A stretch of 64,000 bases of DNA, taken from NCBI GenBank assembly GCA_000333855.2, contig CM007342.1, positions 405,250-469,249 on the forward strand, written 5' to 3'. Made by a program: the position numbers and the translations under genes. The notes under the pieces were generated by a model that was not told where the DNA came from, ran no database searches, and worked only from the letters and a program-made list of their open reading frames with translations. Below are positions 11,266-22,800 of the stretch, piece after piece. Each line of letters begins with the position of its first letter. Position 1 is the first letter of the stretch. Source of the stretch: Endotrypanum monterogeii. Its lineage: Eukaryota > Euglenozoa > Kinetoplastea > Trypanosomatida > Trypanosomatidae.

Positions 11266-12003
11266 ATGGGTCTTTTTCGCTCCTCAGCGTCGGCTACATC
11301 CGTTTCTGCCGCAAACAGTCCTAAGGAGGCATCGGCAGCAGCGACAGATGGCATATCGCAGCAGAAACAGCAAACGAAGTCACCTCCACCGTTAACGGAG
11401 GAAGAGCAGCTGAACCTTCTCGTCGCTGGCGCACGTCTGGACGACACGGAGGCACATGACACCGCCCGATTTCTCAGGTCCAACAAGCGTCACACGTACA
11501 CGGATGCTTTTTTGGGTTTCGCTGTCTACACCTTCAGTGGACTTCAGCACATCCAAGGACAGAGCAACGCACTAACGCTGCTCACCATGTGGACCGTGGG
11601 AACAACGTTTTTGGTGGATGTTGCGGAGCGGAAGTTCCTTCAGGAGTCCTTGCAGACTACTTCCCCTGCTGTAAAGACAACAGGTATACCAGAGACCCAG
11701 GAAACGGATATCCATCCACCACGCAATGCAGCGGCAGCAGCATCATCATCTACCTCTGGAAACGTTACAGGAACACCAGCGACTGTCAGAACGCTTGTGC
11801 CACAAGAAAAGGACAAGCTAATGGAGCAGCAGCGCCAGGTGTATCTCACACAAGCAGTTGCGTCGTGGGTGTGGATGCTGGCTTCTTTCCAACAGTTCAA
11901 GGTGCACAAGCGCCTCAAGTGGTGTGGTTACAGCAGCTGGATGGGGTTAGGCTGCGCGGGGTACTACACGACTCGGCACCTCTATAACCTTATGGTCAAG
12001 TAA
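11266..12003 (+). CDS. Conserved-looking small membrane protein, function unknown
   Basis: A 245-residue protein starting at ATG 11266, which follows an A-rich leader. I do not recognise the family. The first 60 residues are polar and Ala/Ser/Gln-rich. Hydrophobic, aromatic-rich segments lie near residues 82-117 (AFLGFAVYTFSG, then LTLLTMWTVGTTFLV), and again near 190-240 (AVASWVWMLASF, then SSWMGLGCAGYYTTRHLYNL). They are joined by a polar Ser/Thr/Ala-rich linker of about 70 residues. This suggests two pairs of membrane-associated helices with a short charged C-terminus. There is no obvious signal peptide. Codon use and third-position GC resemble those of the neighbours, so it is likely a real trypanosomatid gene; its cellular location is not evident. 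Confidence 0.75.
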   Translation: MGLFRSSASATSVSAANSPKEASAAATDGISQQKQQTKSPPPLTEEEQLNLLVAGARLDDTEAHDTARFLRSNKRHTYTDAFLGFAVYTFSGLQHIQGQSNALTLLTMWTVGTTFLVDVAERKFLQESLQTTSPAVKTTGIPETQETDIHPPRNAAAAASSSTSGNVTGTPATVRTLVPQEKDKLMEQQRQVYLTQAVASWVWMLASFQQFKVHKRLKWCGYSSWMGLGCAGYYTTRHLYNLMVK

Positions 12004-13040
12004 AGGGGGTGCATAAAGCAAGTGTGTATCAGGTCCCGTGCTGCCGCTCGACAATGCCGGGAATTTGCCTCCTCCTCCCCCCTCCTCGCTTTTCTGTGAG
12101 AGGGGGAGCGGCAGTGGAGCACACTCAGTTGTGTTTGTGTGTGGTTGCTGGATGACTGTTGATTTGGCTGTAGATGCAGTGTGTAGGTATATGTACGCGT
12201 GTGGGTTTGAATTGCCTCACATTTTTTTTCCCTCTGATTAGCACGTGATGAGCCTTCGCTGGGCTCAACGGTTAGCAAACGACAGCTACAACATACGCAC
12301 ATAAATAAATATAAACAGTATCTATGCATATTTGTCTTTCCCAATAGTCGGGATGTCAGATCATGACTGGAACGGCGAAAAAGGGAACGGCGGCGTGCGC
12401 AGGCGGTAAAGAGAAAGGGCGAAGGAGTGGTAAACGCATTTTTTTTTGCTTGTGGGGAACGCTTATCATTCAAAGATGGGCCGCGCCCCCCCCTTCCCCA
12501 TCACGTATTTCTCTGACACCTTTGCGATAACGTTGACGCATCCGGTGAGGAGGCTTTTCCCATTTGTCAGACACTCTATTTTCTTCATCGCACTTCTCTA
12601 CTCTCTGCCCACTTGTTCGTTGGTCTTCTCGATGCCCCCCCCCCCTTCTCCCCCCCCCCCTTCACATAAATGCGTTCATATACTGGGGAAGGGGGAAAGG
12701 GCGACGGGCACATTGATATTTCCGCCATCAATCCTCATTCTTTTCCTCCAGCCTCCCTCATAAAAAAGAAAAAAAATCATTGACACTTTATATCCCTGAC
12801 ATCATTCAGATTTGCTGTGTGTGTGTGTGTGCCTCAAATCACCATTTTTTTTTCTTTTCACTAGAGTAACACACACACACACACACAGTCTTCTCTTTTT
12901 TTCTGTCTTGTGCTTGGGCATATCATTTATCGTGTGGGACATACCTACCTTATTCCGGGCTCTCCCCACTTCCTCTACCTCCTCCGAACCCCTCTTCCCT
13001 GCCGAACCTAGACCCCCTCAGGATCGTCGACCGAGCAACT
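12004..13040. other. Spacer between small membrane protein and CRAL/TRIO genes
   Basis: About 1 kb with no credible gene. It contains C runs near 12634-12660, a GT run (12814-12831), a CA run (about 12870-12888) and pyrimidine-rich sequence up to the next start. Nothing else stands out. Confidence 0.65.
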
Positions 13041-15173
13041 ATGCTGGCAGATCAACAGCAACTAAAGAATGGTCACCGCGAGGCTGTCGTCTTGGCGGAG
13101 ATGAAGCGACTTCTTGGATTTCCGTCAGCTGTTGCGGCGCCTTCATCCTCATCAACTTCCCCTGCGGCAGCAACCCCCATGTCACCAGAAGAAGAGGCGG
13201 CGGCTCGTGACATCTACGACACCTATGGATTGTCCATGGAGGCGGTGGATGCATATCTGCTACGTTACCTGCGATCGAAATATTTGAACATCAAAGACGC
13301 CGTGGTGAAGCTGCGCCGCCGCCGCCTCTTTGAGTCTACACTGCCGATGATCACTGTCACCCCGGCCACTGTTGCAGCCCTTCGTAAGGGCATCTTCCGT
13401 ATCTTGGACCACGACCTTGAGGGGCGTCCAGTGCTGTACATCAACGCGGCAGCCCCTACACTCTCCATACTAGAAATGGACGATGTGCAGCGGCTGCACA
13501 TTTTTCTTCTCGAGTTCATGCAAGCTCAGTGTCTGCTGAGGAGCAACGAGAGGGCAGCGGAGCTGCAGCGGCGCCATCACCAGGAAGTCGCCGTCTCAGC
13601 ACCATCGAGGAACTCTGTGGATGGCAGCCGAAGACATGACAGAGGGGCTTCGAATCTGGGGCCAACCACTCACGACATGAGTAAGGATGAACGCCGGTAC
13701 CTTCAGCAATTCACGCTGCTCGTCAATGAAGAGGGCGCGCAGTGGGTGATGCAGGCGTCACTCTTGAAGAACTGTAGCAACTTCATAAACACACTGACCA
13801 AGTATTACCCGCACATGCTTGGTAATGTTCTGATCCTCGGAGCCTCTGCTGATACACGCGCAGCAATACAGGCGTGTCTCATCAACAGCCCTGAAGATGT
13901 GCGGCAATCTGTGCACATGATCGAGAGGGTCGACTTGCCTCGTTACATGGACGCGTGTGCCATACCAATAGAGCTGGGTGGGCATAAACAGGCCAACGGA
14001 AGCGCCATTAGTTTTTCAGAAACGGTGCTTCGGCACTGGTTCACGTTGACGTCGTTGATTGAGGACGAGCGCATCAGCGGCAACGGCGTCTCTGACCCTG
14101 CACCTGTTCCCACCATGCCAGCGCCTGTCGCAGTGCCCGTGGACAAAGGGAATGCTGCCAAGGCTCACATGGAACAGTCAGAGGGATTGCCATCACTGGT
14201 GCCTCTTCTCCGTCCCCTCTACATACCGCCACCGCCACTGAGCACGACGCAGCGGCGTATTTCACGCCAGCGGTATACCATGGAGCTTCAACACCTCAGC
14301 AACAGTGGTGACGTGGTTTGCGAGGGCATCTCGAGATCTGCCTTGCCAGAGTCAAAGCAGCTACACGAGACTGTCGACGAAGCCACTTCGCGCGACCACA
14401 CGCATTCCCTCGGAGCTCCGATGAGGGCAACGAGCGGCAATGACAAGAGCATTATGTCACATCACACATCGCTCAAGCACCACGACGCAACGGACGTGGA
14501 GGTGAAGGCCAGCGTGTCCTGCATCAAGGATGTGATAGACGATGGTGTCTGCTCCACCCTTTCGAGCGACGACAGTTACAGCGACGAGATGATGGAGAAG
14601 GAGGGCGTCGACAATATGCCAAGTCCCGTGACAACCGCTGTTCACACACGCCAACTCTACACTGCTGCGTCCTCTTTGGGGGCGAGCATGACGCTCGAGG
14701 GCGAGGTGAACCCAAGTGCCCCCGCGGCGGGTCACCACGCCAACCATTCCGCCGTCTCCATAACTGCTGCATCGTACACCCCGATGTCGCGAGAAGAAAT
14801 GACCCGTCTCACAGCAAACCCCGAGGACGCGATCGCAGAGCTCCGACAAGAGCGTCATCGACGTCAGCGTGCCGAGCAGGCATTACATTTTCGGAATTTG
14901 GGCATTGAATTGGATATTCAGAACGCCTCCACCATCGAAAGGGAGCTGGCTGCCATGCATCAAGACCTCAACGTGTTGGTCGCAGAAATACTTGTGAAGG
15001 CGGGTGCTGCTGCGCGGCGTCATAACGTGCCACCGACGCTCAACCAGCTACTGGACCTCACTCTCACCGCCTTCGACAACGCCACGCGCACACCATCAAC
15101 TGTTCCTGCCATGGCACTGGCGGAGCCGATGCAGCGCGACGCTGTCAGTACAAGTTGCTGCAATTTCATGTAG
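13041..15173 (+). CDS. CRAL/TRIO (Sec14-like) lipid-binding protein with CaaX-like tail
   Basis: A 710-residue protein starting at ATG 13041. Residues about 60-100 form the helical CRAL/TRIO N-terminal region (AYLLRYLRSKYLNIKDAV, then a basic RRRR stretch). Residues about 110-310 form the lipid-binding domain: DHDLEGRPVLYINA, then HIFLLEFMQAQ, an inserted polar loop, FTLLVNEEGAQWVM, TKYYPHMLGNVLILGA, and the closing LPRYMDACAIPIELGGH that matches the Sec14 pattern (LP.E.GG). Proteins of this family bind and present phosphoinositides or other hydrophobic ligands at membranes. The rest is low-complexity up to a predicted coiled coil near residues 595-650. The last residues are Ser-Cys-Cys-Asn-Phe-Met, compatible with CaaX farnesylation plus palmitoylation. 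Ligand and membrane are unknown. Confidence 0.88.
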   Translation: MLADQQQLKNGHREAVVLAEMKRLLGFPSAVAAPSSSSTSPAAATPMSPEEEAAARDIYDTYGLSMEAVDAYLLRYLRSKYLNIKDAVVKLRRRRLFESTLPMITVTPATVAALRKGIFRILDHDLEGRPVLYINAAAPTLSILEMDDVQRLHIFLLEFMQAQCLLRSNERAAELQRRHHQEVAVSAPSRNSVDGSRRHDRGASNLGPTTHDMSKDERRYLQQFTLLVNEEGAQWVMQASLLKNCSNFINTLTKYYPHMLGNVLILGASADTRAAIQACLINSPEDVRQSVHMIERVDLPRYMDACAIPIELGGHKQANGSAISFSETVLRHWFTLTSLIEDERISGNGVSDPAPVPTMPAPVAVPVDKGNAAKAHMEQSEGLPSLVPLLRPLYIPPPPLSTTQRRISRQRYTMELQHLSNSGDVVCEGISRSALPESKQLHETVDEATSRDHTHSLGAPMRATSGNDKSIMSHHTSLKHHDATDVEVKASVSCIKDVIDDGVCSTLSSDDSYSDEMMEKEGVDNMPSPVTTAVHTRQLYTAASSLGASMTLEGEVNPSAPAAGHHANHSAVSITAASYTPMSREEMTRLTANPEDAIAELRQERHRRQRAEQALHFRNLGIELDIQNASTIERELAAMHQDLNVLVAEILVKAGAAARRHNVPPTLNQLLDLTLTAFDNATRTPSTVPAMALAEPMQRDAVSTSCCNFM

Positions 15174-16863
15174 TCGCTTCTCACTCCCCCCCCCCGGACA
15201 CTCGCCTTCTTCCCCCTTTCCCATAAGAAATCACTTTGCGAGGTATTCGACCCATTTTTCTTCTACAGCGTGCTTCTCCCGGACAGCGGTGTTTCTCGGT
15301 GTGTGTGTGTGTGTGCCACGGGAACGGGAAGGAGAGTTAGGGTGAGGGAAGAAAACTTACGAGAAGCGCCTAACTGCCTCCCCCCCCCTCATCCTCCGAT
15401 TCCTTTCACACTTTTCAGTCTGCAAACAAAACCGCGAGGGCTTTGGTACTGGTGTGATGTTGAATGGCCTAAAAGATGAGGTCAATAGAAAAAATATTAT
15501 ATATATATATATATAAATGTGTGTGTGTATAGGAGCGACCTCGACAGGGCTTTTTCTCTCGTTTAGACTCCCGTCATAATGGGGACGAAGTATGGTGCGT
15601 CCACTCAGACATCGATCATACTCAATGCTGACTGACTTGTACAATCCTCTTTATTTTTACCTTCTTACCTCCTCCTCCCGCGTGCCTCTTTGCCGATGGA
15701 ATCTCATCCTGTTCATCCTGATTGGCTGCTTCGCCTCACACAGCCCAAAGCCCTACAAAGCGCAACGCGAAGGTTTGTGACAGCTCTTCCTCCCTCCCCC
15801 TCCTCCCATTCCCTGAGTCGTCCGTTGGCGTGTGACTTGTGTCTCGGAGAAAAGAAGGCGCGGTGTTGAAGGCGGGAACGAAGTACAACATTTTTTTCAC
15901 GCTCTGGCCGGCGCGCACTCCACACAGCGACACCCCTGCCATCGACGAACGTCAGATCCTCTTCCGAACTCGCTCAACCACCCTCTCCCTTGTATCCCTT
16001 CAGATACTACTGCCAGTCTATTTCCCTAGCCTCATCTTGCTCTGCTTCTCTTGTAGTGGGACGTTCTCCCCTCCCCTCCCTCCTCCCCCCCCCCACCCGC
16101 CGAACCCTCTTCACGTCTGTTTTGATGCTCTGCTCTTCCAATACCCAACACTCAGACGGACTGCTTGTCTTTTCTTCTTCTCAGCCGCTCGGCAGAGTCA
16201 CGCGAACACACCATCCTTCATGAGTACTGTGTGATGGCTTCCTGTCATGTTTCTTTCCCCTCTTATCTGTCTGTGCATCGACTTATCGGGTTATCGTTAT
16301 TGAGTGCGTTCCGTCGAGGCGAGGGGTATGCGTCGTATTCCCTTCTTGCGTCGTCGCTTCCGCACCCGCTGATGATTCTTTCCTTTTTTTTTGTTTGTTT
16401 GTTTTGCTGACGTCAGTTACAAAATTCAAGCGTAGCACTCAGGCTGTTATCCCCGCTGATGTGTCCTCATTGCCGTTGATTAGCCGCATTTGCAAATTTT
16501 ATATCCACCTATTTCTTTTTTTACCCACCCACCCGTAGTCTTTATCTTGTGTGTGTGTGTGTGTATGTGTGTGAAGGGGGTGGGGGGTGGAGGGGTCTGT
16601 CTGGTTTTTGTTCGAGTTGAAAGCCTCTGCAGCTCATGTTGAACCTCTTTTGATCTATATTTGTTATTATTATTTTGCCCTTCCCGTGATTCACGCCAAA
16701 GTCAACCTGGCTCTCTCTCGTCAGGACCATCACCACCACCACCGACACCGACACCGCACCTCAGCCCAGTGATTCACTTCGCTCTGAGTTTGGGGATTTT
16801 TTCTTTTGGGAGGAGCGGGGAATATATTTATGTATACAGCAGGGTAGACACACTCCTCCGGGA
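15174..16863. other. Spacer between CRAL/TRIO and giant RING genes
   Basis: About 1.7 kb without a credible gene. It has a C run right after the stop (15187-15195), GT repeats (15300-15314 and 16549-16572), a TA tract at about 15495-15515, a C run near 16085-16094 and T-rich stretches. Pyrimidine-rich sequence dominates 15630-16400. Confidence 0.65.
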
Positions 16864-19800
16864 ATGGGGTTTGATGCATTTCTCAATACGATCTGCCTCA
16901 CGGGACTTGTCCTTCTGGGGCTATGGATTGTTGTGTATGTGGTGCAGGCAGTGGAGCTACTCTTCATGATGCACGCGTATAAAAATCATCAAAGCAATGT
17001 CTTCGCTATTCCGTTTGTGCCGCTAACTACGCGGTTGTTTCACGACATAGCCGTGCCGCATTTTTTGGCCTCTGAAGCGATCCAACGTGGTGAGCTACCT
17101 TCAGCCGTGACCTCCGTCAAGCGCAGTGGCGCGGGCGGCTCCTCGTCATTACTCACGTCCACGAGTGCACGTAGTGTCACCAACACACCGTCGCCGCCGC
17201 CGGCCTCATCGACGTCAGACACGCTGCTGAGGAAGTTGTCTGCCGGCTGTCTCGCCGGGATTGTCTCGAGAAAAAAATGCCAGTCGAGGGAGGAGCCGGA
17301 CCGGCGATCTGGAGGAGACATTCACGAGCAAGGCACGCGGCGTCCGAGGGGATCTCAGGAGCAGAACTCTGTAGCTGTGGTCTTTGAGAGTACCACGCGC
17401 GCAGCGGCCGACACCTCAGAGGGGATCTCCTCTCATAATCCAGCCTGGTGGACGCCAGAACTAGAAGGGCAGTGCCTTGTGCTTGGTCTCCACCTGCCGC
17501 TTGAGCTGCTATCTGTGCCGTCGTCGTCACCGCAAACGACGGTGTTAAGAAAATCTGCAGCGCCTCGTGAAGGTAGAAGCAATGCCAACATAAGTGAATC
17601 TCTGAGCGGCACTCGCCTCGCGGCGCGTCGGCCGACCGTGAACCTCCAGGTGAAGCACTACCAACTCACCCCATCTTCTTTGGATACCTCCGCGGCTGCG
17701 TTGTCGCCGGCCTTAAGCCGCCACATAGTGTTACCCAGTAGTGCTGGACCGACAACGCGAGTAGCTGCCGCACAACAGTTCTCAGTGTTGCCGAGGCGTG
17801 CGCATACGCCCACTGCTCAGCCAAGCGCGTGGATCAGCACATTCGCTGTGCCATCAACCCAGACGTTCCATTCGTCCCCTACTGTCTCAACACCCACCAG
17901 CCACGCGTGGCCCGGCGTGGCACTGCATTCTCGAGCACAACCGCAGCACCCCAACTTTGATGCTGTCAGGAACACGTATACGAACTACTATCGCCGTCTT
18001 CTGGAGGTGGCGGTGGCAGAAGAAACTGCGATGGCGCAACGAGGACAAAGCGGCCGAAAATCGGTGAAATATTCACAGAAAATCACTGCGATGCTCATGC
18101 ACTACCTCGAATACGCGTACGCGGGCGACTTGGAAAGCGGAGTCATGGACACCGCCTTCATCGGCAACCGCAGTGGGGGTGGCTCAGGGGCTAACAGAGG
18201 CTTCCCCACATCCAGCAGTCATAGAATCGAAGCCGTCTCGAGGGATTCTGATGGGAACAGCAGCAACACCATCCATTGCGTGCAACACACAAAGCACGGA
18301 AGCAACTCTCAAGATGTCAAGGACCAGGGTGACGTAGGCGTGAGCATAGTGAAGCGAAATGTAGGTAAACAAACTCCGTGGATACCAGTGCTGCTGAACC
18401 ACACTTGTGAAGACCAGCCTCAAGCAGCTCGACAACGCAGAAAAGCGTCGTCGTCGGCGCTGTTGGGCCGCAGTCATCACCGAGAGCGGTCTCCTCTGTC
18501 CCCTGCGCACTCGGAAGGGGGGCTGTCGTACATGTCCCGGGGCAATCCAGCATCTCATCTCACGCAGCCGACAGGCGTAACCGTGAATGCACCACCACTC
18601 TCACTCTTGTATGGTTCACGCCGCTCTGCCGACAAGCGTCGTCGGTATTCGGCGGGGACACCGGATATCTCGAAAGACTCTGTCGCGAGGCTTGAGGGGT
18701 TGGTGGAGCGACTGCGGCTTGCACAGGCGCTACGGCCAGTTTATCGATCATTTTTATGTAGCACTCACTTCACAGCGGAAAGGTTTGTCGTGCGCTGTGG
18801 ATCGAATGAGCCACCGGCGTGGGTGCCGGCAAGGATAAGCGGCCATGGTGAGGAAACACCGAAATTCGATCGATCATTCTCGTCTACCTCACAACTCTCC
18901 CCTCACAAACGCTATCTGTACGACTCAAATCGATACCCGAGCTTCAGCAGTGCTACGGAGATGTGGTCATCACTGACAGCCAGGGAGATGCAGGCTTCAG
19001 GTTTGGGGGGACACAACAGCTTGGGCAAGGGGGACCATCGTGAATCACCCTACCACCACACCGGCATTGTCAACAGAGACATTTTCGATGCCGCATCGTT
19101 CGCATCGAGGAGGTCAGCCACCTTCACCGGCGGTCAGCTGACTGCAGAACCACGCTACACCTCCCTCTTGGGATTGCAGACTCTCTCAGTGGCCGCGGGA
19201 CAAAGGGAAAGCGAGGTTGAGTCTGGGAAACTCTGCAGCTCCGGTATCATTGGAGGCGAGCCGCCTCCGCTGACATCGATCTTGCCGCAGTTGGACGCTC
19301 GTGTCTCCATCTCTGCCCCGGAATCACCCTCACATCCCGGATTCACTGCGACTTTGCCTGTGGACGCGCCTGCCGATCTGGTGGGGCAATCCGCCATCCA
19401 GTCGCCGAGCACCAATAGCCATGGCACCAGCAGCTCTCTCAACGCCGCTATGGAGTTTCTGCTAGCGAGTCGACTACCTGAGAATCACAAAAAAGTTTAT
19501 ATGACTGCAGGCATCGGCAACAGCCATCCTGATGCCTGCACGATGAGACCCACCATGTACCCCAAGACAACCACGAGCGTTAACTACAGCCACCGTGACC
19601 CCGGGACAGTGGAAGATGCTGAGGTTCAATCACCAGGCGAAAGCACGTTGCCGCAGCAAGGCGCTACCAGGGCCCATTTCCCGACGAAGCCCTTGGAGGG
19701 CGTAGAGCCTTTGCAAGGTGGTGGTATCGCCAACGATGAGCGTATCTCGGAGGGAGAATCCGGTGATGCCAGCGGCAAAGGGACGCAGCGGGTAGTCGCG

Positions 19801-22800
19801 GGTGTACACGCGCTCGTGCAAGAGGTAACGAGACGCGAAGAAACGCCTCCGGTATCGCTCACTAGTTCTCGGCGGTTCAATCAGCACGAGCAGCATCCCA
19901 TGTTCAAAAGTCGCAAAGATATCCTGCAGAGCGGTGCTCCTGCGCAGCTGCCTCTACCGCGCAACACCGCAATAGCGTCGCCACCGTGGCTGCAGCCACG
20001 TTCACGGGACCTGCGCGTCGTCTACGCAATTGGCGCCGATCGCGCGACGCTGCTGCGGAGCCTCACGCTGGACGCAACGCACAGCTTTGGGGCAGGGAGA
20101 CAAAATTTTCTGTGCTTCTTCACACCCAGAGATGAGCGGCGCACGCGTCGGCGCTACATGAAGGAACTCGATCGTCAAAATCGCATTGCGCTACATAGCC
20201 TCACGCGAGCCAAAGAGGTTGGCGACGCTGTTATGGGCAACGATCATTCGACTAGCGTAGAGCCTCGGGTCCGACAGGGGACAGGAAAATCGCCTACCCC
20301 CCATGTCACCGCCGCGTTGAGGAGCCCTACAGAGCCGCCGAGGCACAAGGTGCAGCTATTCAACGGCATCGCGAATGTGGGGGAACCGGTTGCCGCGGGC
20401 AGCCTCTTTCATGAACCAAGCACAGTCGGCCAGCGGCCGCACCCCTCGAGCTCTTCGAGTCCCACCGTCACCACACGGTTTTCTCCAGCGGCAAGCCCCT
20501 TGGACACCCCCGTCACCAATTTCTTCACGTCGCTAACACATCAGTACCATAACCCTCCTCTTTCGGAGAAGTCGCTTGCAGCAGCAGCAGCTACGGCGAA
20601 CGCCTCCAATTTGGCTCCTCTGGAGGCCAGCTTTCACTCTGCACAGGAATGTTCACAGACATTGCACGAGGAAACCCCAGACGCCCCTCTGGCAGACGCG
20701 CCGTTGAGTAACCGGAGCTGTAGCACCTCTGCCCTCGTCACGATGCAGTCGTCCTCGACGATGACGTCTACAGCGTCGCACGCCCCCACGAAAAAGCCTC
20801 TGATCTCCCAAAGCTACGGTCAAGCCCCGTCGCCGGTGAAGCTCCGCACAACGACCACCACTACGATTCTCCCCAATACTGGGACTGTGTCCTTAGTGGA
20901 GGATGGCAATGTAGCGGGAGCATGGCAGACGCTGTCACTGCCCGCACAACATGGAGGGAAGGGTTCAACGACCGCAAATACCTTCAACGACTCGTTACTT
21001 TCTTTCACCAGCCTCGGGGACGTCAGTGATGATGAAGCCGATACAAACCACACGGTGCCACAACGGAGTCTCCAGCACAGGAGCTCAGAGGAGCCGCAGC
21101 TGCACCATGGGGAGATGGGCCCAGCTCAGGTGCCTGCATCATGTTGCGAAGCAACGGCCGATACCCCTGGATTTAAAACGATATTGCAGCCTGTCGACAT
21201 CACCGGTTCTTCCATTGCGCTGACAAGTGAAGCGAACACGAGAGTCAGCAAGGTGGCAAGAGGCGTGCCCATTGCAGCGACAGTACATAACGCTGCCGCA
21301 CTTGAGCAGGCGAAGGCAACCGCATCCCAATCGACTGCCACCGATAATCCTGCGCTACTGTCAATGCGGTGCGACCCAGCTCACGGCATCGTCACGGACA
21401 CGCTATCGGCTCACAGCGTTCAACAGTACTACGCCGCTGTGGGTGTGACAATGCCGGAGCAGGTCTATGCTCTGCGCGACGCTCAGGCGTGGACGCTGCG
21501 CCAGCAACTGCAGCATGACGCCGCCAGCGCCACCATGACCACCGCCCCACAAGATGCCTCTGTGCTATCTCCACGAAAGGGAACCGTTACGCGCCTTTCC
21601 GGTGCCGACGCTAAAACTGCGGTGGGTCTGCCGCACGCAGTTGACATACCGGTGCATCCGAATACCCTGCCTGCCTCTATCACCGAGGTGCTCTTCCCTG
21701 GCACCACCCGTATCCTGGAGGGTCAAGTCGAGGTGGCTGAGCTGACGCTTGATGTACTGAGTCGTCTTGTTGCTCCTTTTGTGCCACAGAAGCCGCCACC
21801 AGTGAGTGACAACGACAGCAGCAACGCCACCAGTACGCTGACCAGCATCAGCTGCAATACGATCAGTGAAGAGGACCAAACTATCGGCGTCCGCGAGGAT
21901 GGCAGGGACAGCTCGTCACCCCGTCAGCGTGAAGAGCAACCGCAGAATTGCAATGTGCGTGCTGCTGCCAGTCGCCAGCGAGGGCACGCATCAAAACCAA
22001 ACCCACGCATAAGGCGCACCGACAGCTCTCTGCTCCCACACAACACACCTTCAAGGCGACCGGACCCACAGTACGCCCGGTCGTCAGGGCATCAAGGGGA
22101 AAGAAGATCTCGTGCCTCCCACGAGCACCGTCAACACCGGCGTGTGCAATCTCGGAAAAGCCGCTTATCCTGGTGGAGGCGACGTCTCCGGTCGCAGCGG
22201 GCAGCGGCAAGGAAAGCCGACCACATTCCCATCGCCTGCGGTATGCTTTTTTTCACTGCACCGCCGATACTGCCCACGGCGTTGGTGCGACAGCAACTAC
22301 TTCAGAAGCTCCATGATGACAGGCAAGAGGAGCTGTTGGTCCCAGATTGGGCACTAGACGGACTTGAGGCCGTGAAGTCAGTGCCCGCTTCCAGCGACGG
22401 CGCACCACAAGACGAGCGAACGGCGTCTCCATCACACCCTCTCGGTCCACAGCTTCCCATGCCGAATATCTGCGTGACGCTTATCTACATAGCTACCGCC
22501 GAGGAGGTGGCACATGCGTTGGTGCAGGCTGCAGAGCTGACAACAGCAGCGAGTGCAAAGCCAAGCGACACCTATGGCTCACTCAATCCATGGCTTCGTG
22601 AAGGAAGTCTGGACCTGGCAGTGGCGACTGCAACGACGGGTAACAGGCAAGACTTCTGGGACGGTCACGAACAACGGCGCAGCTTTGGGAATCACCGAGT
22701 ACACACCCCGACGGTATCGCCGAGGTGGCTTGCCACACCAAACAGGGGCAGAGGTATGGTGGATCACCGCCACAGGTTATCGCCGGTGAGCACGGCCCCG

